In this document: in pieces, positions 28,034 to 36,245 of the stretch
Numbering within the stretch: position 1 is the stretch's first letter
Layout: each line of letters starts with the position of its first letter
NCBI GenBank assembly: GCA_963663135.2
Contig: CAXXRM010000002.1
Span: forward strand, 715,150 to 779,149
Direction: 5' to 3'
Source: Io17-Chloro-G2 sp963663135
GTDB lineage: Bacteria > Chloroflexota > Dehalococcoidia > Lucifugimonadales > UBA3495
Length of the DNA stretch: 64,000 bases
Program-made: the position numbers and the translations under genes
The notes under the pieces: generated by a model
Told to the model about the DNA's origin: nothing
Seen by the model: the letters and a program-made list of their open reading frames with translations, nothing else
The model's database searches: none

Positions 28034-28566
28034 GATTCGAAAGCCTCTTGCATTCCCAAGGCTGTACGCTCGAATGGTTCGAGCAGCAACCGACGGCTTT
28101 CAAGCACCTCGACCATCTTGGCCGACTCTCCCCCAACCTCTGGCGGCCCGTTTACCCAAAGGAGCGATATAGAGTCGGAAAGGCGTTGGACTTCTCCCGT
28201 CCCCCCTGGTTCCGTATCCTGGGCGCCAACCCGGCATAGGGAAACCTGCACGTTCAGGCCTTCAGAAAACACTTCCAAGGGCGTTTCGTTCGCCAAGGCA
28301 AACACCACCTCCGGAACGCGGGCGGTGGATTCAAACAGGGCCTTGGTCAGGGATGCTAAGGCCCTGCTTCTCGCCTGACCCGTGCGCCAAAGCACGCCCG
28401 AGCGGACATCGATCCTGGTAAAGCTGAACTCCAGGGGGTCGCCGCGCGGGGACATGATGAACAGCGCCCCGCGAATGCCATTACCGTCCGGTTCGTCCAT
28501 AAACCGGAGATAAGCGGCTGCTCCCGAAGGCTCGTCCTCCCCCAAGTCGCGAAACGGTATCGGCAA
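28030..28566 (-). CDS. Hypothetical protein between BrxD-like ATPase and SNF2 helicase
   Basis: This 178-residue protein has no recognised family. It starts MPIPFRDLGEDEPSGAAAYL and is rich in beta-prone segments (GALFIMSPRGDPLEFSFTRI, EVVFALANETPLEVF, SISLLWVNGPPEVGG). The last 30 residues are helical (AKMVEVLESRRLLLEPFER). The gene begins 11 bp after the ATPase gene and overlaps the helicase start by 4 bp (ATGA), so it is a genuine operon member. It could be an adaptor between ATPase and helicase, but this rests on position only. Confidence 0.65.
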   Translation of the reverse strand: MPIPFRDLGEDEPSGAAAYLRFMDEPDGNGIRGALFIMSPRGDPLEFSFTRIDVRSGVLWRTGQARSRALASLTKALFESTARVPEVVFALANETPLEVFSEGLNVQVSLCRVGAQDTEPGGTGEVQRLSDSISLLWVNGPPEVGGESAKMVEVLESRRLLLEPFERTALGMQEAFES

Positions 28567-28577
28567 TACGACAGTCC

Positions 28578-29885
28578 TTAACTCAGGTCGAGAGGTTCGT
28601 CGCCCTCTCGGATTGTGGGGGTGTCTGAGCCATTGGAAGGCGGTTGTTCCAACGTGGTGTCTTCGTCGTACCTGAACTCTAATTCCGTCTCCTCGATATC
28701 CAGTTCAGATTCAGGGTAAAGGCGACGTAAGTCCCACTCGTTAATCCACCGGCGGACAAAAGACCGGATTCTTCTGCGTCCTCCCGGTCCGATTCCGTGT
28801 TCTATGTCGGGAGCATCCCAACCGTAACCCTGGGAATGGATGGCCTTAAGGCGTCCATACAGGTTGGACAACATCACGTCGTCGGGTTCCGCCAGCAGGC
28901 GTTGGCCCCTTTCAATAAGGCGCATCCCGGTCTCGGCCCGTGCTGCGGCGATGTTGTCGGTGTCCCGCTGTCTTGCCCGCAGGCGCGGCGCGGCTTTGTC
29001 CCGGTCTTCTTTCTCATCAAGGACCACTGAGGCGAATTCGGCGGTGACCGTTCCAACCACGATAAGACCGGGGTACTTTTCGTCGGCAGCTTGGCCCATC
29101 CAGCGGGTCAACTCGGCATAGGACCGGGCCCGTTGCAATACGCTATAGTTTGATACCAGTTCGATTTCGTCCATGAGGATTACCCAACCCCGGTACCCAG
29201 CAGCCTTGATTAGTTCGAGCAAGAATCTCAACCTTTGCCGCGGTAGGTCCTTGGCAACCGGCGCACGGAATGGGTAGGCTTGGAGTTGGCCCAGGTGCCT
29301 TAACCCGTCCCGCACCCTTTTTAACTGGATTCTCTCCCCGGACCAGAACCAGATAATTTCGTTGAGCAGTTCATGGTCGTCGAATTTTTCATGCACCATC
29401 AGGGTGGCTGGCAGAATTCGATGCAAGCCATTGTCTTCTTGGTTGGCCCAAACAAAGAAATCGGCATATCTAGGGGTGTTGTAGTCCAGCTTCTGCGCAA
29501 GCTCCTCCACCATGTGCCCGGTAATTCCCGGAACTCTGCCGTTCTCAACGGCGGCCTTAAACACCTTGTCCATATCGAACAAGGGTGTTTCCTTGCTGAT
29601 GACCACCCGGCTGCACACGAAGTTCTGCGCCAGGGCCTGCGTTTCCAGGTAACCCAGCAAGTGAGACTTTCCGGAGCCGAAGTCGCCGGCCACCAACATT
29701 CCAAGGCTGGAATCTGGCATCTCGGGCCCGTGCGACGCCCGGGTCAAGAGATCGTGGAAATCTCGCTCAACAGCCGGTTGGTTGCATCCCAAAACTGCCA
29801 CCGCGTCCCCGTTGGGCACGCCGTTTCTCAGGGCCTCCAACGCCCGGCGGTTTTCCAACTTCGACTCGTGTCCAACATCTACCAT
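28578..29885 (-). CDS. BrxD-like P-loop ATPase (DUF2791 / BREX type)
   Basis: This 435-residue AAA-type ATPase begins with the BREX BrxC/BrxD-like segment RRALEALRNGVPNGDAVAVL then GCNQPAVERDFHDLL. Walker A is GDFGSGKSHLL (67-77) and Walker B is WVILMDEIELV with Asp239-Glu240. The middle LIVVGTVTAEF resembles a sensor strand, and the C-terminus (IRSFVRRWINEWDLRRLYP) is helical. BrxD proteins act in phage exclusion with a helicase. Here the gene is 14 bp after a degenerate paralogue and 11 bp before the 178-residue gene. PglX, PglZ and BrxL are absent nearby, so it is not a complete known BREX. Confidence 0.82.
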   Translation of the reverse strand: MVDVGHESKLENRRALEALRNGVPNGDAVAVLGCNQPAVERDFHDLLTRASHGPEMPDSSLGMLVAGDFGSGKSHLLGYLETQALAQNFVCSRVVISKETPLFDMDKVFKAAVENGRVPGITGHMVEELAQKLDYNTPRYADFFVWANQEDNGLHRILPATLMVHEKFDDHELLNEIIWFWSGERIQLKRVRDGLRHLGQLQAYPFRAPVAKDLPRQRLRFLLELIKAAGYRGWVILMDEIELVSNYSVLQRARSYAELTRWMGQAADEKYPGLIVVGTVTAEFASVVLDEKEDRDKAAPRLRARQRDTDNIAAARAETGMRLIERGQRLLAEPDDVMLSNLYGRLKAIHSQGYGWDAPDIEHGIGPGGRRRIRSFVRRWINEWDLRRLYPESELDIEETELEFRYDEDTTLEQPPSNGSDTPTIREGDEPLDLS

Positions 29886-29899
29886 TTTGACTACTCCTA

Positions 29900-30871
29900 T
29901 CAGGCCACATCCGCCAATCGGACCAAGGTAGACATGGGGTTGGCCTGGCTGCGGTCCCGGACTTCGTCGGCAATCCTCCCCAAGAGGGCTTGATAGATGG
30001 AAAAACCCTTGCCCCTGGGATCATCGTCCAGGAAGTCTTCATTGGCCAGCACGACCATGAAAAGACCTTCCAACCGGTCTGTGCCGTCTATGAGTTCCCT
30101 CAACAGTTCGTAATGGTCCATTACGGCCGAACGCGAGTAAAACCTCCGCTCGTCCCTGGGGTTGCGACGCACCGTCACCCGGTAATCGTTCAGCACGATT
30201 ACCGTGCCAGGATACCCGGCGAACCTCACCCAGTACAAAAGCGATTCCAGGAAGTGCCTGGCGTTGGTGCGGACTATGCTGTTAAAGATGGAGTAAGCGC
30301 GTACGTTGGAAATTCTCCGGTTGCGGCCGGTCAGCCAATCTATTAAAGGGATTGCCTCAAGGTTTTGACCGGCTCCGCCCATTTCCGTCAAGCACAGATG
30401 TGTCATCGCCAGTCTGAAGTCCCTGGACATGTTCCGGTTCTGGGTTACCGCGTGAGGCAATTTCCTGCGCAGGTCGAGGGCTATTTGGCTTTCCTCCACT
30501 GCGTTGGCAGCGCCGATAGCCTCAAGAATCGGGGTTTCACTCCCGGGGTCGATAGCCTTGACATCGTACGGGAGGTCCTCGCACAATCGCAGCACTATTC
30601 GCCTGGCCAAGAGTCTCCATTCAATCTGCGACGCTATTTGGAAAAAAATCTCCTGGAGCATGTGAACCCGCGTTTCCCCGGAATCGACGCTGACTACTTT
30701 GTAGTCGAGGCTGGCAGCCATTCTCTTGAATTCTTGCTCAAAAAGCGGGCCCAGGTCCTCCCGAACAGGCACAGCGAACTTGATGGATGAGCCGCCGTCT
30801 TTTACGAAGCGGTGAAGATACTCGTCACGAATTACGTCGAGCCATTCTTGGATTTGCAGGGCGTTGCTCAT
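29900..30871 (-). CDS. BrxD-like protein with degenerate nucleotide-binding motifs
   Basis: This 323-residue protein aligns in layout with BrxD/DUF2791 ATPases but lacks a Walker A: the position after GGSSIKFAVP (26-35) reads VREDLGPLFEQEF. The Walker B strand is TVIVLNDYRV (223-232), with Asn-Asp instead of Asp-Glu. The tail VVLANEDFLDDDPRGKGFSI then YQALLGRIADEVRDRSQA resembles the corresponding BrxD region. It overlaps the upstream gene by 4 bp and precedes the intact BrxD-like ATPase by 14 bp. It may be a non-hydrolysing partner in a heteromeric ATPase ring. The homology is inferred by eye and should be tested by profile search. Confidence 0.6.
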   Translation of the reverse strand: MSNALQIQEWLDVIRDEYLHRFVKDGGSSIKFAVPVREDLGPLFEQEFKRMAASLDYKVVSVDSGETRVHMLQEIFFQIASQIEWRLLARRIVLRLCEDLPYDVKAIDPGSETPILEAIGAANAVEESQIALDLRRKLPHAVTQNRNMSRDFRLAMTHLCLTEMGGAGQNLEAIPLIDWLTGRNRRISNVRAYSIFNSIVRTNARHFLESLLYWVRFAGYPGTVIVLNDYRVTVRRNPRDERRFYSRSAVMDHYELLRELIDGTDRLEGLFMVVLANEDFLDDDPRGKGFSIYQALLGRIADEVRDRSQANPMSTLVRLADVA

Positions 30872-31674
30872 TGGCCCGCTCCGGTGAATTGAATCCCGTA
30901 GTAGAGGACCGCTTCTCCATTCGGCCCGACGAAGGAGATGGTCCCGCGGGGATTTCTGGTGCCGGTGGACGCCGGAAACGAAACCCTCGCCCCGGCGCGA
31001 ACTTCCCTCACGCTGCTGGCCTCCAAGTTGTACAGGTCCCGGGCAAAATCCAGCAGGCTGTAGTCGCGTCTGCTCCCCGGCAGACCGGTGAACAGGTTGT
31101 AAATACGGTCCAACCGGACTACCTGCCCGACCTCGCCCAACTTCAACCTATCTGCCGTATTCGCCCCGGTAAGGGCAAGGTAGGCCTCGTATAGCGATTC
31201 CAAAAACTGCTGTGGGTTGAACCGGGGAGGGCGCTTTTGGAGGTCTTCCAGCACGCCAACAACCTTGCTGGGGCGGATTGTGGACATCTGCCGTCGGTTT
31301 ACTTCCACCGCCCTTTCGCCCGCCATGACCCGAACCACCGAAGGATGGGCTATCAACCTGCCGTCTCTTTCGAATATTTGGAGACCCTTACCTCCGGCTA
31401 CCTGTTTAAGTTCCTCGGCATAATGCTCTTGTAAGTATTCCCTCTCATCATCGAGAGTGAACGGCCAGGCATCGACTGCATTGGCAACTTCCTGTCGGAT
31501 CAGGTTAAGGCTGTCCTGTAGCCGTTCACTGGTCCTCCTGACGGCGGCGATGTTGCCGTCCTGTGCGGCCTTTCGCATTTGCCTGGCGAGCGTAGATACG
31601 CTGCTAAAGGCTTTCAACACCGAGTCGGCCGCGTTTTCCGCTGCGGCGAATCCCTCTTCGAAGGTGCTCATCAC
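30868..31674 (-). CDS. Hypothetical helical protein, first gene of BrxD-like/SNF2 operon
   Basis: This 268-residue protein is of unrecognised family. Residues 1-80 are strongly helical and probably coiled-coil (FEEGFAAAENAADSVLKAFS, TLARQMRKAAQDGNIAAVRR). The middle carries LYEAYLALTGANTADRLKLG and the C-terminus is beta-rich (RVSFPASTGTRNPRGTISFV). Its stop overlaps the next gene's ATG by 4 bp. As the promoter-proximal gene it might be a sensor or scaffold; a promoter should lie in the short region above 31674. No nuclease or methyltransferase motif was seen. Confidence 0.65.
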   Translation of the reverse strand: MMSTFEEGFAAAENAADSVLKAFSSVSTLARQMRKAAQDGNIAAVRRTSERLQDSLNLIRQEVANAVDAWPFTLDDEREYLQEHYAEELKQVAGGKGLQIFERDGRLIAHPSVVRVMAGERAVEVNRRQMSTIRPSKVVGVLEDLQKRPPRFNPQQFLESLYEAYLALTGANTADRLKLGEVGQVVRLDRIYNLFTGLPGSRRDYSLLDFARDLYNLEASSVREVRAGARVSFPASTGTRNPRGTISFVGPNGEAVLYYGIQFTGAGQ

Positions 31675-32219
31675 TCCCCTACCATCTCGTTTCTAAATGC
31701 TACCTAAATCTGGTCAAAATTAGTTATTTTGCGACCGTCCGCCAACGGAACGCCGGGATTATAACAAATGGCCGTGTCCGAATCGGCGGCCCCGGCCCCC
31801 GGCCTAGGCGAAACGTATCCTGACGGGACGGGCCAATCGTGCATCCAAAGTGATGCCTGAGCGCCTCTTATCCGGCCGGGCCTACTTCCCGTCAATACTT
31901 TGAAAATAAGCCATTTTCATCCCCGTGGGTGGCCTTGGTTAGGCTATCCGTCATTCTCGCCGCAGCGGGAATCCAGAGCCCCTACCGTGCGCCGACACGC
32001 TTATGGCAACGGGCAAACGCCAGGTCCGGGCAGGTCGAACCCCTGCCGCATGACCACGCCCTGGACACCGGACCCTGCTTAAAGGACAAAAGGGCTCTGG
32101 ATTCCCGCTGCGGCGAGAATGACGGGGAAGAAGCCGACCGAGTACCGCAGCTCCAACGCTTTGATGCAATTGGCTTGTGCGAGTCCCGCGGTTGTAAAAC
32201 ACGATGGTCCCGCCCCGCC
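31675..32219. repeat. Intergenic region with MITE-like element, subfamily B (about 31948-32127)
   Basis: This is the best-preserved subfamily B copy. Left end CCGTCATTCTCGCCGCAGCG; core GCGCCGACACGCTTATGGCA, GGTCCGGGCAGGTCGAACCC and CTGCTTAAAGGACAAAAGGG; right end CTCTGGATTCCCGCTGCGGC. It is preceded by GCCATTTTCATCCCCGTGGG (31911-31930). The first 230 bp upstream of the operon must hold its promoter; AT-rich TTAGTTATTTTGCG at about 31720 is a candidate. Confidence 0.85.
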
Positions 32220-34178
32220 TCACCCGTGGCACCCCCCGTTGTGATGGGCGCTTGGCGGCACGTCCAGGACCGGGTTGGTGTCGAAGAAGCCCACCGGCTT
32301 CAGCATGAAACCGCAGTAGGCGACCGGGGAGATGGGCCAGTCTTCGGGGCGGGGGACATGGTGGTAGCCCAGGGTGTACCAGAGCACCAGGTCGGTGTTC
32401 TCCACGTTGCGGTCGTTCCTGGTGTAGTCGGGCAGGCCGGCCCCGCCGGGGTGCTGGTTGGGGTAGGGCCCGGTGGCCGTCAGCTCGCTGGGGTCGTAGG
32501 GTGTGACCCACAGGTGCTTGGTCATGAACCCGGCCCGCTTCATGATGCTGGCGCCGGGATGGGCAAAGGGCAGGATGTTTTCACCCGGCATCAGCTTGTA
32601 GCCGACCGGCCGCCCCAGGGCGTTCTTGACCGACGGGTTGGAGACCACCCAGTAGCGCCCGCCCATGGGGTCGACCACCCTCTGGGCGGCCAGCTCCGTC
32701 TTGAGCGGCGTCGACTCGGCGTAGAAGGCGTTGCCGTGGGGATTGGCTGGCCCCGGGGGCTCGGCCACGGTGTTGACCTCGTGGACCGTGTTGTCCTCGC
32801 CGTCCACGCTCAGGTCCAGCCGGAAGTTGAAAAAGTGCTGGTGGATGTGGGCGTTCAGTTGGGGGGCCACCAGCGTCCCGTACTTGGGCGTCTCGCCCTC
32901 GGCGATTCCGGCCGTGTTCAATATGCCGGTCAGCTTTATCTCCAGTTGGATTGTCCCGTCCTGGTAGAAGTACCAGAAGAACCCGTATTCGTAGTTGCCC
33001 ACGGTGGCGATGCTGGACACCACCAGGCGCCGGGAGCGGCGCACCTCGGTCATGCCGGTGCGCCAGTCCACGTGCTTCCACAGGATTCCGTAGTCCTCTT
33101 CGTGCATGCAGACGGCGTTGGGTATGGTGAAGGCCCCGCCCCGGCTGTCGTTCATCACCGCGTCGAAATAGCGGATCTCCCCCAGGCAGTCGCAGCCGAG
33201 CATCAGGGAGTTGGTCAGGGAGCCGATCCCGTACTCCCCGGCGTCGAAAGCGTTCTTCCGGTAATGGTCCTTGCCTGGATCGCCGTAGGGCACCACCATG
33301 TCCGACAGCGCCGCCCGGTACAGCACCGGCCTCAAGCGGCCCTGGTCCTCGTAGCCGGCGGTGTGGATCACCAGCCCCTCCCGGGGAGTGAACCCTATCC
33401 GCAGCCGCCACTTCTGCCAGGCGACGCTCTGTCCTTCAACCTGGAAGCTTGCGCCCTCGGGTTGCACGATATCCAGCGGCTTCAGGTCCTTGCGGAACTC
33501 GCCTCCCAACTCGCCTATAAACTCGGAACCGTAGTTGCCGGGGTTGGGCGGCAACGGGACCACGCCGTAATCGTCCACCCGCATCACTTCCATGCTGTTG
33601 AGGTCGACCACCGCGGTGACCCCTTCAATCGGCCGGGCGTAGCCGTTGTCGGTTGGGCTTGACCGCAGGAAACTGCGGGCCAGCACCAACCGCCGGCCCT
33701 CCTCGTCTTCAAACCCGTAGTTGCCCGCCGACCAGGGGTCGACCATCACCAGGTCGGGGTCAGTGATGCCGCGTTTCTTGATTGCCGCCAGAAAGTCCGG
33801 GTTGGCTTTCACCGCCGCCTCGCACTCGGAAAACTCGTCCAACATCACCCTGGGTTGCACCCCGGGCACGTGCCGCCATGAGGTCACCCGCCCTTCATTG
33901 AGGGAGACCACCGCCTCGCAGGTAGCCGCGGCGTCATTGTCCAGAATGACCAGGAAGGCGTTTCGCTCTATAGAATCGCCGGGCTGAAAGTTAAGAACGG
34001 TTTCCTTCGGCGGTTCCTGGAGCACGATGGTCTCGAACCGCACCCGGCTTCCCAATTGGCGCTGGGCCTTCAGAATGGAAGCGGCTTCGACTATCTCTTC
34101 CGCGGTCAGCGGGTCAAGGGGATGGGAGACGGATGACCGGGTTGCAGCGTCCGGTTGTTTCTCCACTGGAATTGCCAT
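32220..34178 (-). CDS. Copper amine oxidase (primary-amine oxidase)
   Basis: This 652-residue enzyme oxidises primary amines to aldehyde, ammonia and hydrogen peroxide using copper and topaquinone. The topaquinone precursor is Tyr396 in VGNYEYGF. The catalytic base is probably Asp312 in FDAGEYGIG. Copper ligands are His444 and His446 in NAHIHQHFF, with the third in KHLWVTPY. The N-terminus lacks a signal peptide, so a cytoplasmic form is expected. Length is typical of bacterial enzymes such as the Arthrobacter type. It is a single gene. Likely substrates are phenethylamine- or tyramine-like compounds, by family inference. Confidence 0.93.
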   Translation of the reverse strand: MAIPVEKQPDAATRSSVSHPLDPLTAEEIVEAASILKAQRQLGSRVRFETIVLQEPPKETVLNFQPGDSIERNAFLVILDNDAAATCEAVVSLNEGRVTSWRHVPGVQPRVMLDEFSECEAAVKANPDFLAAIKKRGITDPDLVMVDPWSAGNYGFEDEEGRRLVLARSFLRSSPTDNGYARPIEGVTAVVDLNSMEVMRVDDYGVVPLPPNPGNYGSEFIGELGGEFRKDLKPLDIVQPEGASFQVEGQSVAWQKWRLRIGFTPREGLVIHTAGYEDQGRLRPVLYRAALSDMVVPYGDPGKDHYRKNAFDAGEYGIGSLTNSLMLGCDCLGEIRYFDAVMNDSRGGAFTIPNAVCMHEEDYGILWKHVDWRTGMTEVRRSRRLVVSSIATVGNYEYGFFWYFYQDGTIQLEIKLTGILNTAGIAEGETPKYGTLVAPQLNAHIHQHFFNFRLDLSVDGEDNTVHEVNTVAEPPGPANPHGNAFYAESTPLKTELAAQRVVDPMGGRYWVVSNPSVKNALGRPVGYKLMPGENILPFAHPGASIMKRAGFMTKHLWVTPYDPSELTATGPYPNQHPGGAGLPDYTRNDRNVENTDLVLWYTLGYHHVPRPEDWPISPVAYCGFMLKPVGFFDTNPVLDVPPSAHHNGGCHG

Positions 34179-34694
34179 AAAAGCCTCCTGAAAGCTCTCC
34201 TATTGCTTGGTCGGGTCTTCCACTGCTGCTTCCCGATGCTCTCAGCTTACGGTCCAACGGTCGGGTGGGTGAATCCGGGGAACTATTCGAAAACGCCGGC
34301 AGCTATCGGCAGCAGCGCCAGAGGAGCGCAGTTGGTATTCGGAGTGAGCGTGGGCAATTGTATGCCTTCCGGTTGCAGCGCACCAACATTCCCCATCCCA
34401 CGGAGCGCCAAACGGGAGGCGGCCCGCCCCAACTCCCACCCCCGTCCTTCCCGTCGCAACGGGAATCCAGGGCCCCTTTTGTCATCCAACCACGTGCCGG
34501 AATGCGGGAACGGTTCGGGCCAGGCGGCCGTCGCCACGGGTAATCCTGGTGGGTCATAAGGACTTCATGGAGTCTCGTTGCAACGGGAGCATACAACGAT
34601 AGCCCGAATCCCCTGCTCTTTTGAGGGCTCGCTGTCCCCGGTTGGGCAAGTGTGATATGTTCCCCAAAGTTGAGCGCGGAGCTGGAAACCGGCC
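34179..34694. other. Intergenic region with one solo MITE-like end
   Basis: This 516-bp gap lies upstream of the divergent copper amine oxidase and DUF2851 genes. It contains a solo, diverged left end (CGTCCTTCCCGTCGCAACGG then GAATCCAGGGCCCC) at about 34441-34478. Promoters for both flanking genes should be here. No small gene is supported. Confidence 0.5.
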
Positions 34695-36083
34695 TTGTTG
34701 ATCGCGGAAAGACCTCCCAAATATTCAGGGCATGACCGGGGAGCAATCCCGGAGAAGCTGCTGGCGCGCCTTTGGCGGCAACGGGCGGCGCGCCAGGAGG
34801 GGTTCCGCACGGCCGCCGGGCTCCTGGTCCGGGTGGTCTACCCGGGGCGGGAAGGCGGCGCTGGCCCCGACTTCAAAGACGCCATTCTGGAAATGGAAGG
34901 TCAGGGTTTGGTCCGGGGCGACGTGGAACTGCACGTGCGCCAGCGGGACTGGAGCAGCCACGGTCACACCCAGGACCCCAACTACAACGGTGTGGTGCTG
35001 CACGCCGCCCTGGAAGTGGAGTCCGGTTCCACCGGGTTGCACAGCGGCGGCAACGCGCCCGTGGTGTCCCTGGCCTCCCTTTTGGACGAGGCAGACCACC
35101 CGGATCAGGAGCCCGATGCAGGCGAAGACGACCAGGCCGGTGTTTCCGGCAATCTTTGGAGCCTGCTGGGACCCCTGGGTTACCCCTGTCCGGCAACCAA
35201 GGCCCAGGCCGGCGAGTTGCTCGACCGGGCCGGTGACCGGCGTTTCCAGGCCAAGGTCCGGGAATTTGCGGTGTTGCTGGAAGAGACCGTCCTCGCCGGG
35301 GATTCCGGCGACCAGGTCCTGTACGAAGGCCTCATGGAGGGGTTGGGCTACAAGGCCAACCGGCAGGGGTTCCTGGGCCTGGCGCACCGGACGCCCTGGC
35401 GGCGGCTGGTCGAACTGACCGCCGGCCTGAGCGAGGAGCAGGCGTTTCTGGCGGTGCGCGGCTGGATGCTGCAGGTATCCGGCCTGAATCGCAACCCCGC
35501 AAACCCCGGTGTTGGGGAAAAGCTGCCCTCGGGAATCGGTCCGGCCCTCGGGCCCGGCGACTGGCGGCTCTCCGGGCTGAGGCCGGCCAACCATCCACTC
35601 CGCCGCATGGCGGGGGCTGCCGGGTTGGTGCAGCAGTTCCGTAAGGTCGGGTTGACCGCGGGGTTGCAGGCAATTTGCGACGCCAGTGACCATCGGAAGC
35701 TGACCAAGGCGCTGATGAAGCCGGCAGAGACCGGGTCCGGAGGGGCCCTCATCGGCCAGGACCGGGCCCGAGACCTGGCGGTCAACGTGGTGCTGCCCTT
35801 TCTTCAGGCCGCGGACCTGAAGACCACGGACCAGCAGGCCACGGACCAGCAGACCGCGCAACCGCAGGTCGTGGACCGGCTCGGTGGAGCCGTCGCCCCG
35901 GAGGCGCTTCACGAGGGGCGTTACCGGGAACTCTACCGGGCCTACGGCAAGCTCCAGGACAACGACGTAACCAAAGAGATGGCGCGTTTGTTGCTGCCGC
36001 CCGCGTGGCGGTCGGTGGCCAACTCGGCCCGCCGTCAACAGGGCTTGATCCGGCTGCACCGTCTCCTGGCAGGGGAGTCCTGA
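34695..36083 (+). CDS. DUF2851 family protein
   Basis: This 462-residue protein matches DUF2851, a family of unknown function common in Bacteroidota and Chloroflexota. The signature is VRVVYPGREGGAGPDFKDAI followed by VRGDVELHVRQRDWSSHGHT and DPNYNGVVLHAAL. The rest is helical. A long frame on the opposite strand covers the same region but has no family similarity. The true start may be a few codons downstream of 34695. The gene ends 162 bp before the carboxyltransferase gene. Confidence 0.82.
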   Translation: MLIAERPPKYSGHDRGAIPEKLLARLWRQRAARQEGFRTAAGLLVRVVYPGREGGAGPDFKDAILEMEGQGLVRGDVELHVRQRDWSSHGHTQDPNYNGVVLHAALEVESGSTGLHSGGNAPVVSLASLLDEADHPDQEPDAGEDDQAGVSGNLWSLLGPLGYPCPATKAQAGELLDRAGDRRFQAKVREFAVLLEETVLAGDSGDQVLYEGLMEGLGYKANRQGFLGLAHRTPWRRLVELTAGLSEEQAFLAVRGWMLQVSGLNRNPANPGVGEKLPSGIGPALGPGDWRLSGLRPANHPLRRMAGAAGLVQQFRKVGLTAGLQAICDASDHRKLTKALMKPAETGSGGALIGQDRARDLAVNVVLPFLQAADLKTTDQQATDQQTAQPQVVDRLGGAVAPEALHEGRYRELYRAYGKLQDNDVTKEMARLLLPPAWRSVANSARRQQGLIRLHRLLAGES

Positions 36084-36245
36084 GTGAAAACTCGCCCGGC
36101 CCGCCGCTCCAACAAGACGCGAGCGCCCTGAAGAGTAGGGCCAGCGGTTTCTGGCTCGGCGGTTTCTGACACGGTTCCTGGAGACGGATATAATAGGGGC
36201 TGCGGCTGGCCGAGCCAGCCTACAGGACGCTGCACCGGGGATAGC

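Noticed and set aside
26252..31674. Calling the operon a standard BREX system
   Set aside because: PglX, PglZ, BrxL, BrxA/B and PglW are missing from the neighbourhood; only BrxD- and helicase-like parts are present.
31929..33662. 577-residue plus-strand open frame over the copper amine oxidase
   Set aside because: It begins within a MITE-like repeat and mirrors the oxidase; no motif supports it.
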